Of a DNA stretch of 64,000 bases, positions 28,991 to 38,021 are shown piece after piece. Origin of the DNA: Bordetella parapertussis (GTDB lineage Bacteria; Pseudomonadota; Gammaproteobacteria; Burkholderiales; Burkholderiaceae_C); the NCBI GenBank assembly GCA_945870575.1, contig CAMBSK010000011.1:1-64000 (forward strand). The letters run 5' to 3'. A program made the position numbers and the translations under genes. The notes under the pieces were generated by a model. That model searched no databases, had not been told where the DNA came from, and worked only from the letters and a program-made list of their open reading frames with translations. Position 1 is the first letter of the stretch, and each line of letters opens with the position of its first letter.

Positions 28991-29929
28991 ATGACCGAGT
29001 TAACCGATAAACGATTACTGCGATTTTGCCGCCAGGACCGCATGCAAGCCGGTTCGCTCATCATTTCCATGTTTGGCGACGCCATTTATCCGCGTGGTGG
29101 CGCTATTTGGCTGGGATGTCTGATCCGCATGCTGGCCCCGCTTGAGATCAATGAACGATTGATACGCACCGCCATTTACCGCTTAGTCAAAGAAGACTGG
29201 TTGGTCACACATACACAGGGCAGACGCACTGACTATGCATTGAGTGCCAGCGGGATCAACCGTATTGAAGAGGCCTCCAAAGCCATTTACGCTATTCAGT
29301 CACCGCCCTGGGATGAGCGCTGGCGATTGCTGTTGACGTCAAACAGCATGAGCAACAAGGACAGAGAGCGTTTGCGCAAAGCATTGGTTTGGCAAGGCTT
29401 CGGTATGTGGCAAAACCAGGTGTTTGTCCATCCAGGTGCAGATTTGCAAGTGGCCTTGTCCTTGCTTCAAGGCGAAGGCTTGGGACATTTGCAAAAACAT
29501 ATCTGGCCGCTGGCGGGCGACAGTCTGTTGACAGGTTCGGGTGTCACCGACCAACAGGTGGCTACGCAGTCATGGGGCCTGGCGCAACTGGCCCAGAGTT
29601 ACCGCCTGTTTGTCAAAACTTATCAGCCCTTGGTAGTTGAATGGCCTGTCAAAAAAACATGCAAGAGTCACATCCAAAACCAAAAAGCTTTTTTGCTGCG
29701 TCTGTTACTGATTCATGACTATAGACGCCTGCTGCTGCGCGACCCCGCCTTGCCGCAAAAGCTGTTACCCGGCGACTGGCCTGGACAGGCTGCACGAACC
29801 GTTTGCACACAAATGTATGCTGCACTGTCTGTCCCCAGCGAGACATACTTGGAAGAGCATATGCAACTTGCTGATGGTCGATTGACCGACAGCCTCATAT
29901 TGTTTCAAAATCGTTTTCGAATATGTTGA
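28991..29929 (+). CDS. paaX: Phenylacetic acid degradation transcriptional repressor PaaX
   Basis: A 312-residue regulator close in length to E. coli PaaX (316). The N-terminal winged-helix part has SLIISMFGDAIYPRGGAIWLGCLIRML and TAIYRLVKEDWLVTHTQGRRTDYALS. A central PaaX domain (PPWDERWRLLL) and a C-terminal helical domain (LLIHDYRRLLLRDPALPQKLLPGDWPG) follow. It is divergent from paaA, with the palindromic site between. PaaX represses paa genes until phenylacetyl-CoA binds. Confidence 0.95.
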   Translation: MTELTDKRLLRFCRQDRMQAGSLIISMFGDAIYPRGGAIWLGCLIRMLAPLEINERLIRTAIYRLVKEDWLVTHTQGRRTDYALSASGINRIEEASKAIYAIQSPPWDERWRLLLTSNSMSNKDRERLRKALVWQGFGMWQNQVFVHPGADLQVALSLLQGEGLGHLQKHIWPLAGDSLLTGSGVTDQQVATQSWGLAQLAQSYRLFVKTYQPLVVEWPVKKTCKSHIQNQKAFLLRLLLIHDYRRLLLRDPALPQKLLPGDWPGQAARTVCTQMYAALSVPSETYLEEHMQLADGRLTDSLILFQNRFRIC

Positions 29930-30003
29930 TAATCAGAAGATCAAAAAATCCTTGCATCGACAAGAAGTCGAGACTGCTTGTTGCATAAAAAAGAAAGTCA
30001 GCG

Positions 30004-33000
30004 ATGTCGTTCAATGTTGTAGGTCTGGCGCTTAAGCGTCCTTATACGTTTGTCGTGATGGCCCTGCTGCTGTTGATCATGGGCCCACTGGCAGCCCTCA
30101 GAACACCTACAGACATTTTTCCTGAAATCCGCATCCCCGTGATCGCCGTGGCCTGGGCCTACACAGGTCTGCCACCGGATCAAATGGCCGGTCGCATAAG
30201 CACTTTGTATCAACGCGTGCTCACTACCACGGTCAATGACATTGAACACCTAGAGGCGAATTCATACAACGGCCTTGGTATTGTCAAAATTTTCTTTCAC
30301 CCCGGTGTGAATATTGCAACTGCCAATGCACAAGTAACGGCTATTTCGCAAACGATGCTCAGGCAAATGCCCCCAGGCGCGCTGCCGCCGCTGATCGTCA
30401 ACTACAACGCCTCGACGGTGCCGATTCTGCAACTGGCCCTGGCCGGCAAAGGCTTGTCCGAACAAAATCTGGCCGACTACGGCTTGAACCTGGTGCGCAC
30501 ACCGTTAGTCACTGTCCCGGGAGCAGCCATTCCTTTCCCCTACGGCGGCAAGATGCGTCTGGTACAGGTTGACCTCAAACTGCCTGAATTGCAAGCGCTG
30601 GGTCTGAGTGCGCAGGATGTGGCGAGTGCACTGGCAACTCAAAACATCATCATTCCAGTTGGCACTCAAAAAATCGACTCGCTGGAATACTCCATTAACC
30701 TGAACAACGCAGTTGTCAATATCAAGGATATGGCTGACCTGCCGGTCAAATCAGTCAACGGTGCGATGGTCTATGTGCGTGATGTTGCCAATGTGCATGA
30801 CGGCAATTCACCGCAGACCAATATTGTTCACGTCAACGGCAACCGTTCGGTGTTGATGTCCGTGCTGAAGAACGGATCCACTTCTACGCTGTCGATTGTT
30901 GACGGCATACGCGAAAAGCTAGATGGCATGAAGGCCACCCTGCCGCCTAACTTGACGGTGCAACCTATCAATGACCAGTCACTGTTTGTTCGCGCCGCCA
31001 TCAAGGGCGTTGCAGTCGAAGCCATGATTGCTGCAGCGCTCACCAGCATCATGATTTTTCTGTTCCTGGGCAGTTGGCGCTCTACTTTGATTGTGGCTGT
31101 GTCTATCCCTTTATCCATCATGGGCGCCATCCTCGGTTTGTATGCGCTGGGCGAAACCCTCAACATCATGACGCTGGGCGGCCTGGCACTGGCCGTCGGC
31201 ATCTTGGTTGACGATGCGACCGTCACCATTGAAAGTATCAATTGGCACCTTGAGCAAGGCAAAGACGTGGAAACCGCCATTCTTGACGGTGCCGCCCAGA
31301 TCATCGCCCCTGCTTTTGTGTCCTTGCTGTGTATTTGTATTGTGTTTGTGCCCATGTTCTTTTTGGAAGGCGTGTCGCGTTTTCTGTTTGTGCCATTGGC
31401 CCTGGCTGTCATGCTGGCCATGGCCTGGTCATTCTTTTTGTCGCGCACCCTGGTGCCGACCATGGCCAATTACCTGCTCAAACCCCATGCTGCCCACACG
31501 GATATGCACGGCAGTTTCGGCCAACCGCGCACCCGCAATCCGATTGTCAAGTTTCAACGCTGGTTTGAAGCCCGTTTCGAAAGCATTCGGGACAGCTATA
31601 AAAACCTGCTGGGGGTTTGCCTGCAAACCCGCTGGCCAATCGTCATCGGTTTCATGAGCTTTGTTGTGGCCTCCTTTGCGCTGGTGCCTTCCCTGGGCAG
31701 CAACTTCTTTCCGGATGTAGACGGCGGGCAAATCCTGTTGCATGTGCGTGTGCCTATAGGTACCCGGGTAGAAGAAACAGCTGCACGTTTCGCTCACATT
31801 GAAAAAGCCATACAAAAAGTCATTCCCTCGGAAGAGATCGTCACGCTGGTTGACAACATCGGTCTGCCGCCTAGCTGGATTAACACGATTTATAACAATA
31901 CCGGCGTGATCGGCACCATGGACGGCGACATACAAATTGCCCTTCGCAAGGGGCATGCGCCCACCGCCGACTATGTACGAGAATTACGCAAAACACTGCC
32001 GGCGGCCTTTCCCGACACCACTTTTTACTTCCCGCCGGCCGATATCGTCAGCCAGATTCTGAATTTCGGCGCACCCGCACCGATTGACATTCAAATTCGC
32101 GGCGCCAACCTGAGCGCCAATTTTGATTACGCCAACATACTGCTGAAAAAGATACGACAGATTCCCGGTATCGCCGATGTGCGCATACAGCAGTCCGCCA
32201 GAAGTCCGGTGTTTGAAGTCAACATGGATCGCTCACAAGCCCTGGACATGGGCATCACCCCCAGGGATGTGACCAACAACCTGGTGGTCAATCTGGCCGG
32301 CAGCAGCCAGGTGGCGCCTACTTACTGGCTCAATCCCGCCAATGGTGTGTCTTACAGCGTTGTCATGCAAACCCCGCAGTACAATCTTGACTCGCTGGAT
32401 GAACTGGCCAACCTGCCCATTATTTCAGGCAGCGGTCAGCAGGTGCTGGGTTCTGTCGCCGAATTCAAACGCACCACTAAAAACAATCTGGTCAGCCAAT
32501 ACGATATTCAATCGATGGTGCAAATACACGCCACATCGCAAGACACCGACTTAGCCAGCGTCGCATCTGAAGTGCGCAAAGCCATTGCAGACACCGAAGC
32601 GGCTTTGCCCAAGGGCAGCAAAGTCGTACTGCTGGGCCAGGTCCGCACCATGGAAAAAGCTTTTTCCGGTTTGCTGTGGGGACTGGTCGGTGCGATTGCG
32701 CTGATTTACTTCTTGATTGTGGTCAATTTCCAATCCTGGCGGGATCCCTTCGTCATCATCAGTGCCTTGCCGGCTGCCATCGCCGGCATCGTCTGGATGT
32801 TATTTACTACCCGCACCACCTTGTCTGTGCCCGCACTCACCGGCGCCATCATGTGCATGGGTGTAGCCACAGCCAACAGCGTGCTTGTCATCAGTTTTGC
32901 ACGCGAGCGTCTTGATGAACTCGGCGACCCGGTGGCCGCCGCGCTGGACGCCGGTTTTGTGCGTTTCCGGCCTGTGTTGATGACCGCGCTGGCGATGATC

Positions 33001-33198
33001 ATCGGCATGATTCCCATGTCCCTGGGCCTGGGTGAGGGCGGGGAGCAAAATGCGCCCCTGGGGCGCGCAGTCATCGGCGGCCTGTCCTTTGCCACAGTGG
33101 CCACCCTGATTCTGGTTCCTCTGTTATTCAGTATGGTGCATTCGCGTCACCGCCCTTCCAAAATTGCACCGCTTTCCCCTGGAGTTCCTTATGTCTGA
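30004..33198 (+). CDS. RND-family efflux pump inner-membrane protein
   Basis: A 1064-residue transporter of the hydrophobe/amphiphile efflux (AcrB-like) family with the usual twelve membrane segments arranged as 1 + 5 twice and two large periplasmic loops. Membrane segment 4 shows GILVDDATVTIESINWH, containing the proton-relay Asp pair. The order is pump gene first, adaptor second, the reverse of many RND operons. No outer-membrane factor or local regulator is adjacent. The substrate is unknown. Confidence 0.92.
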   Translation: MSFNVVGLALKRPYTFVVMALLLLIMGPLAALRTPTDIFPEIRIPVIAVAWAYTGLPPDQMAGRISTLYQRVLTTTVNDIEHLEANSYNGLGIVKIFFHPGVNIATANAQVTAISQTMLRQMPPGALPPLIVNYNASTVPILQLALAGKGLSEQNLADYGLNLVRTPLVTVPGAAIPFPYGGKMRLVQVDLKLPELQALGLSAQDVASALATQNIIIPVGTQKIDSLEYSINLNNAVVNIKDMADLPVKSVNGAMVYVRDVANVHDGNSPQTNIVHVNGNRSVLMSVLKNGSTSTLSIVDGIREKLDGMKATLPPNLTVQPINDQSLFVRAAIKGVAVEAMIAAALTSIMIFLFLGSWRSTLIVAVSIPLSIMGAILGLYALGETLNIMTLGGLALAVGILVDDATVTIESINWHLEQGKDVETAILDGAAQIIAPAFVSLLCICIVFVPMFFLEGVSRFLFVPLALAVMLAMAWSFFLSRTLVPTMANYLLKPHAAHTDMHGSFGQPRTRNPIVKFQRWFEARFESIRDSYKNLLGVCLQTRWPIVIGFMSFVVASFALVPSLGSNFFPDVDGGQILLHVRVPIGTRVEETAARFAHIEKAIQKVIPSEEIVTLVDNIGLPPSWINTIYNNTGVIGTMDGDIQIALRKGHAPTADYVRELRKTLPAAFPDTTFYFPPADIVSQILNFGAPAPIDIQIRGANLSANFDYANILLKKIRQIPGIADVRIQQSARSPVFEVNMDRSQALDMGITPRDVTNNLVVNLAGSSQVAPTYWLNPANGVSYSVVMQTPQYNLDSLDELANLPIISGSGQQVLGSVAEFKRTTKNNLVSQYDIQSMVQIHATSQDTDLASVASEVRKAIADTEAALPKGSKVVLLGQVRTMEKAFSGLLWGLVGAIALIYFLIVVNFQSWRDPFVIISALPAAIAGIVWMLFTTRTTLSVPALTGAIMCMGVATANSVLVISFARERLDELGDPVAAALDAGFVRFRPVLMTALAMIIGMIPMSLGLGEGGEQNAPLGRAVIGGLSFATVATLILVPLLFSMVHSRHRPSKIAPLSPGVPYV

Positions 33199-34348
33199 TT
33201 TTTCTACCCATCGTGTTTCCCGTGGCTATTTATGGACTGCTGCCGTTGTATTCGCCTTGGTAGCCGCAGGCATTGTGATCAATGGACTGAATGTACGTTC
33301 CACCGACGCAGCCCAATTGAAAGCCAATACCGAAAAGCAGGCCCTGACAGTGGTGAGCGTGATTTCACCGATACCTGCAACGGAAGCTGGCTTGTTGTCT
33401 TTGCCCGGTCGCTTCGAAGCTCCGCGCGCACCGATTTACGCCCGTGTCAGCGGCTATTTGAAAAGCTGGAAAACTGAAATAGGCACGCCGGTCAAAGCCG
33501 GTCAGTTGCTGGCAGAAATCGACACGCCTGACCTGGATCAGCAAATCCTGCAAGCCAAAGCCGAACTAGCAACCACCCAAGCAAATGCGGTACTGTCAGA
33601 GAACACCGCCAAGCGCTGGAAATCGCTGGAAGCTGCCAATTTCGTCTCGTCCCAGGCGGTAGAGGAAAAAGTCGGCGATTACAACGCCAAATTGGCAGCA
33701 GTCAATGCGTCACAAGCCAACGTCAATCGCTTGCTGTCGATGAAAAACTTTGCCCGCATAGTGTCGCCGTTCGATGGCGTAGTGACTGCACGTAATACTG
33801 AAGTTGGCGCCTTGATCAACACCGTCAGTGAACCCGGCAGAGAGTTATTTGTCGTTACCAATACCAAGCGTCAGCGTTTGTATGTCAGCATTTCGCAAAA
33901 TCAGGTGTCCTTCATTCGCCAGGGCAGCAAGGCCAAATTCACGCTGCCTAGTCAACCCGGCAAGGTATTCACTGCCTCAGTAGTTAATATGTCGCAAGTT
34001 ATCAATAGCAGTTCCGGCAGCATGCTGGTGCAATTGGCTGCAGAAAACTCCAAGGATGATTTTCTGTCCGGTGGCTTCGCCAGCGTCAGCTTTGCCATAG
34101 ACGCACCAGCCGATCGCTTCACGCTGCCACCGAGTGCTTTGATTTTCTCCAAAGCAGGCATCGCTGTGGCTATCGTAAATGCTCAAAACAAAGTTGAACT
34201 CAAACCCTTAGTTATTGCGCGCGATCACGGCAGCAAGGTTGAAATCCTGTCAGGCATTCAGGCAAGCGACAAAGTCATTGAAAATCCACCCGATGGTGTG
34301 GCCCAAGGTGATGTTGTGCAAATCAGCGTAGTTGAAGCAAAGCCTTAA
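33191..34348 (+). CDS. RND efflux periplasmic adaptor (membrane fusion protein)
   Basis: A 385-residue adaptor that joins the RND pump to an outer-membrane channel. It has an N-terminal membrane anchor (residues 10-30), a lipoyl-like half (APIYARVSGYLKSWKTEIGTPVKAGQLLAEIDTPDLDQQI region), a helical hairpin (80-150), the second lipoyl half (FARIVSPFDGVVTARNTEVG) and beta-barrel/MPD parts. The ATG at 33191 overlaps the pump stop by 8 bp and is preceded by GGAG, which decides the start. Confidence 0.9.
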   Translation: MSDFSTHRVSRGYLWTAAVVFALVAAGIVINGLNVRSTDAAQLKANTEKQALTVVSVISPIPATEAGLLSLPGRFEAPRAPIYARVSGYLKSWKTEIGTPVKAGQLLAEIDTPDLDQQILQAKAELATTQANAVLSENTAKRWKSLEAANFVSSQAVEEKVGDYNAKLAAVNASQANVNRLLSMKNFARIVSPFDGVVTARNTEVGALINTVSEPGRELFVVTNTKRQRLYVSISQNQVSFIRQGSKAKFTLPSQPGKVFTASVVNMSQVINSSSGSMLVQLAAENSKDDFLSGGFASVSFAIDAPADRFTLPPSALIFSKAGIAVAIVNAQNKVELKPLVIARDHGSKVEILSGIQASDKVIENPPDGVAQGDVVQISVVEAKP

Positions 34349-34560
34349 GTTCGCCACCAAAGTGCTATTGAATGGTTGTTGAATAACGTTTGATGTCGTT
34401 GATTTACAAATTCTCGAAAAAGTGAAATTTAGTAAATTAATCATTTCTTGACTCAATATGACAAAACGTTAATAATTCCTCAACTTTTTGCCACGCTAGA
34501 TGACACACCTACGTTTTTTTGCGGCGCATGACAAGCGACACAATTTACCCTTGATGGAGT

Positions 34561-35025
34561 ATGTGCGTGTTGTTTGATCATTGCGCACAATGCCAACGAT
34601 GTTGCAACGTCGAGTCGGGTTACCCGCCTTTAGACATTACGCTGACCAGCAATGAAGAGAAGAAATTAGGCTCGGTTTGCATTGAGACGCGCTGCGAGCA
34701 CTTGGGTCCTCAAGGCTGCACCATGGGTATTGAGAAGCCATTCGGCTGCAGTCTTTACCCTCTCAGTTACAACCCCAAAAACAAAAGTTTTTATTTCGAT
34801 ACCGACTGTCCGCTGATGGACGATTACATGCTCGGTTTGAAAGACGCAGACAGCGACGCCTCCGAGCACTTGTCACGCATGCGCCAAACTATTTTGCAAC
34901 TGGAGCAAACCGATCCCAAGTTCTTGAAAAAGAACCACGCGGTTGACGTCATTTATTTCGATCTGAAAAAGATTCCTGCGTTACATTCCACAACAAAACA
35001 ATTCAAAAAAAAATCAAATACATAA
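34561..35025 (+). CDS. YkgJ-type cysteine-cluster protein
   Basis: A 154-residue protein with the YkgJ/CxxCC pattern: CAQCQRCC at residues 8-15, then C near 45 and 53 (RCEHLGPQGC) and KPFGCSLYPL near residue 61. The family is thought to bind Zn or an Fe-S cluster; no enzymatic role is established. The C-terminus is Lys-rich. The ATG follows GATGGAG. It precedes the next gene by 10 bp, and the two are probably one operon. Confidence 0.8.
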   Translation: MCVLFDHCAQCQRCCNVESGYPPLDITLTSNEEKKLGSVCIETRCEHLGPQGCTMGIEKPFGCSLYPLSYNPKNKSFYFDTDCPLMDDYMLGLKDADSDASEHLSRMRQTILQLEQTDPKFLKKNHAVDVIYFDLKKIPALHSTTKQFKKKSNT

Positions 35026-35035
35026 AGGCAACAAC

Positions 35036-35947
35036 ATGAATGGCATGCTTTACCAATTCAAACCTGCGCAACAGTTTCCCGCCGCGCCCAAGGTGCACGA
35101 AGTCGGAAACCAGAGCTGGACTGAAGACAACCTGCTGGTTGAAAGTGAGCACAACGACATTCTTTACTACACCACCCGCTGGGACGCGCTATGCCCTTAT
35201 ATCAATGTGACCCTGGAAATGCTGGATGCTGCTCCGCGCCCTTTTGTGGTTTATGCGTTGCCACCGGACAGTCCCTTTGGCGTACCTATCAATGACAAAT
35301 ACGGCCTGGTCAACACCATGGACGAAAACTTTTGGATTGAACCGCGTCGCGAACGCAAATTTCGTGAATACGACAAGCAATACAAAAATTTTGTCTACAC
35401 CGAAGAAGTCATCCCGGGCTCTGATCTGACAGTGGAAGACATGTTTGAGATGGGCGGCGAGCATTTCGCCAACTATTACATCGATGACCGCGAAGTCGAA
35501 GGCTTTGTCGACTATGTGCGCAATTTGGATGTGCTGGTATTGCGCGTACATAGCCCCGAGGGCGAACTGGTGCTGACCGATGTCTCTATTTTGCTGCCTC
35601 AGTACAACCAGTTGTACGGCAGCTTTTGCCAATGGAACCGGGACTATAAAAACCGTTCACCCGGCATCTACGCCTGTTTACAGGCTTGCCGCTGGGCACA
35701 GAAAAACGGCTTGCGTTATTACAACCTCGGTCCGGTGGACGACTACGGCTACAAAGCCCTGTTCGTGACCGACTTTGAGCCTATTTATGCGCTGGCCCTG
35801 ATTGATTCCGATCACCCGCTGGCCACCGATCCGACCTCACCGCTGATCACCGATTTCAAACCGCATGAATTAAACCAGGTCTACCGCCACCAACCGGTGG
35901 ATAACCTGAGCGTCATCGAGCACACCGCGCTTGCAATGGCCGGTTGA
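35036..35947 (+). CDS. GNAT-like (FemX/aminoacyl-tRNA-protein transferase-like) protein
   Basis: A 303-residue protein without a family I can name with certainty. The second half has a pattern like the GNAT fold of Ate1/Bpt/FemX transferases: VLVLRVHSPEGELVLTDVSI, then a Tyr/Phe-rich strand, SPGIYACLQACRWAQKNGL and YYNLGPVDDYGYKALFV. The first half is acidic and aromatic. Because it neighbours a cysteine-cluster gene and a SET-domain methyltransferase gene, a role in modifying a protein or peptide is plausible, but this is inference. Confidence 0.55.
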   Translation: MNGMLYQFKPAQQFPAAPKVHEVGNQSWTEDNLLVESEHNDILYYTTRWDALCPYINVTLEMLDAAPRPFVVYALPPDSPFGVPINDKYGLVNTMDENFWIEPRRERKFREYDKQYKNFVYTEEVIPGSDLTVEDMFEMGGEHFANYYIDDREVEGFVDYVRNLDVLVLRVHSPEGELVLTDVSILLPQYNQLYGSFCQWNRDYKNRSPGIYACLQACRWAQKNGLRYYNLGPVDDYGYKALFVTDFEPIYALALIDSDHPLATDPTSPLITDFKPHELNQVYRHQPVDNLSVIEHTALAMAG

Positions 35948-36367
35948 TCAGAAATAATGCTTTTCGCCGAAGCTGATGTCGTAATCGATAAAAAGCTCTT
36001 CACCTTCGGCGATGTGCGCAAGGCTTTCGAGCGCACCGTTTTTCTTGAAGCGTAAATTGGGTTGCTTAGAATGATTGAGGTATACCGCCAGGTCAAATGA
36101 ATTCAAGCCTATGCTTGGGATACTGACTGACTTTCTATCGTAAAAGCAAAACATATCGATTTGACTAAGCACACCTTTGGGTAGGTGTTTTATATCTTTT
36201 TTATCAATGTCAATTTCCTTGAAATGCAAATAACTTTTTAAAGGGTTTACGCCTTTGGAAATGGGCCGCACCGCAAACACGCCAATGCCGTGTATCGGCG
36301 ACACACCGAGTTTACAGAATACTTCTGATTCCAGATGCTGGAGTATTTTCTTCTTGGACGTAGGCAT
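35948..36367 (-). CDS. SET-domain protein (putative lysine methyltransferase)
   Basis: A protein of about 139 residues consisting almost wholly of a small SET domain: GIGVFAVRPISKGVNP near residue 28 (the start motif), VYLNHSKQPNLRF in the middle (equivalent to the NHxxxPN motif), and LAHIAEGEELFIDYD near the C-terminus. SET enzymes transfer methyl groups from SAM to protein lysines; bacterial targets are mostly unknown. It converges on the GNAT-like gene with no spacing. The ATG at 36365-36367 shares two bases with the start codon of the divergent PAP2 gene; an in-frame TTG at 36403 is another possible start. Confidence 0.78.
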   Translation of the reverse strand: MPTSKKKILQHLESEVFCKLGVSPIHGIGVFAVRPISKGVNPLKSYLHFKEIDIDKKDIKHLPKGVLSQIDMFCFYDRKSVSIPSIGLNSFDLAVYLNHSKQPNLRFKKNGALESLAHIAEGEELFIDYDISFGEKHYF

Positions 36368-37250
36368 GGAAGCACTTTCTCGTTTGAAGACGACTATAAC
36401 CAATGCAGTCTTACGGTTATGGCCTCTGCTTACAATCTTGCCGATGTTTCAGCTAATACCTGCACCGGACAAGCCCCGTCTGACTCTTCTTCTTATTTTT
36501 TCCGTTACTTTGATGCTCGGCGGTTTGCTGTTGTTCCTCTCGCCCATGAATTTGCAATCCATGCTGTGGCTGAACCATCTGACACCCGGCCTGGACTACT
36601 TCTGGTCATTCATTACCCAATTTGGCGATGGCGCTGCGGTCCTGCTGCTGTTGCTTGTGATCACCCGTTTCAGCCAGAACGGTAATGCTCTCAGCCTGAA
36701 AATCTTTTTGCTCGGCTCCCTCCTGTCGCCGTTGCTCAAATCCTGGGTGGCCTCGCCACGCCCGTTGGGTGTGGTGCAGCCTGATCTGTTGAACAGAATA
36801 GGCCAGCCCCTGACCGGAGCCAACTCCATGCCCTCTGGCCACAGCCTGACGGTTTTTGCTGGCATAGGCGTGATTCTTCTATGCTTCTCCCTTAAAGCCC
36901 GCCACTGGCCGGTGGCCGCACTGCTGGTGTTGCTGGCGGTACTGGTTGCACTATCGCGCGTCATGGTAGGCGCGCACTGGCCGGCCGATGTGCTGGCCGG
37001 TGCCGGTTCGGGCCTGGCGGTGGCACTGCTGGCCCAGCGCTGGGAAGCGTCGCAAGCCTGGCAACCCTATTTACAAAGACGACCGGCGCAGTGGGGCCTG
37101 CTGTTGACTGAAATCGTGTTGGCCGGTTATTTGCTGACAGCGACTACCGCCACCGCAGCCGAACGTATGGCGTTTGACCTGATCGCCACCATCGGCATAG
37201 CCGGGGCCATGTCCAGGCTGTCGTTCATTCGCCGCCAGCCATGGGCATGA
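36366..37250 (+). CDS. PAP2-family phosphatase, first of a tandem pair
   Basis: A membrane protein of about 294 residues with the three PAP2 motifs: KSWVASPRP (KxxxxxxRP), MPSGHS (PSGH) and SRVMVGAHWPADV (SRxxxxxHxxxD). At least six hydrophobic segments are present. PAP2 phosphatases remove phosphate from lipids such as undecaprenyl pyrophosphate, phosphatidic acid or lipid A. It overlaps the next PAP2 gene by 10 bp. The start ATG shares bases with the SET-gene start; frame is also open upstream to 36255. Confidence 0.87.
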   Translation: MEALSRLKTTITNAVLRLWPLLTILPMFQLIPAPDKPRLTLLLIFSVTLMLGGLLLFLSPMNLQSMLWLNHLTPGLDYFWSFITQFGDGAAVLLLLLVITRFSQNGNALSLKIFLLGSLLSPLLKSWVASPRPLGVVQPDLLNRIGQPLTGANSMPSGHSLTVFAGIGVILLCFSLKARHWPVAALLVLLAVLVALSRVMVGAHWPADVLAGAGSGLAVALLAQRWEASQAWQPYLQRRPAQWGLLLTEIVLAGYLLTATTATAAERMAFDLIATIGIAGAMSRLSFIRRQPWA

Positions 37251-37960
37251 AAGCACGTCATCGCCGATTAATGCCGACTTGGCTGCTGTTGCTTGCCTGT
37301 GTGCTGCTTTTTCTGGTCTGGCCCGAACTCGATTTGATCGTGACACGGTCTTTTTTTGATCCAGTGAATCAGGAGTTCCCTGCCAATGCAGTACCGTGGG
37401 TCAAATGGGTTTACGACGAAACACCTGCGATCAATCAGTCGCTGGGGCTAATGATGTTATTGGCCTTGTTGCTGCAATGGATACGTCCGGGCTGGCTCGG
37501 CCTGCGTGTACGCAGAAGCATGTGCGCCTGGCTGCTGGTGGTCACCATCGGGCTGGGTTTTGCAGTTGATTGGGTGCTGAAAGACCATTTTGGGCGACCG
37601 CACCCCTATCAGACGCATGTATTCACCGGCGAGCAGGATTTTGTGCCGGCCTTTCATTACCGCCCGCTGTGTGATCTCAATTGCTCGTTTGTCAGTGGCC
37701 ACGCAGCTGGCGGCTTTGTCTGGATGGCTTGGGGCATGTGGGGTTGGCGCAGGCGGCGTCAAGCTTGGTTGCTGGCAGGCGTGGCGGCCGGCAGCTTCTT
37801 TGGTGCAGCGCGCATCATGCAAGGCGGTCATTTTTTGAGCGACGTGGTGTTCTCCGGATGGGTGATCTGGCTCAGCATGTTAGCCATACGGTCTCTGTGG
37901 CTGCGCCTTCGACGCCGCCGCATGCAGCAACATGCCACCAGCAAGCCATCAACTCAGTAA
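37241..37960 (+). CDS. PAP2-family phosphatase, LpxE-like, second of a tandem pair
   Basis: A 239-residue membrane phosphatase with motifs KDHFGRPHP, CSFVSGHAAG and ARIMQGGHFLSDV. The motif spacing and the CSFVSGH version of the second motif resemble the lipid A 1-phosphatase/PgpB-type branch. It starts with an ATG inside the previous coding end, so the two phosphatases are translationally coupled. The C-terminus is very Arg-rich. The lipid substrate is unknown. Confidence 0.86.
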   Translation: MGMKARHRRLMPTWLLLLACVLLFLVWPELDLIVTRSFFDPVNQEFPANAVPWVKWVYDETPAINQSLGLMMLLALLLQWIRPGWLGLRVRRSMCAWLLVVTIGLGFAVDWVLKDHFGRPHPYQTHVFTGEQDFVPAFHYRPLCDLNCSFVSGHAAGGFVWMAWGMWGWRRRRQAWLLAGVAAGSFFGAARIMQGGHFLSDVVFSGWVIWLSMLAIRSLWLRLRRRRMQQHATSKPSTQ

Positions 37961-38021
37961 AAATCAAGTCGCAACATAATGGGCTACATTGGCAACTTTT
38001 GAATTTTAAATAAGACACAAC

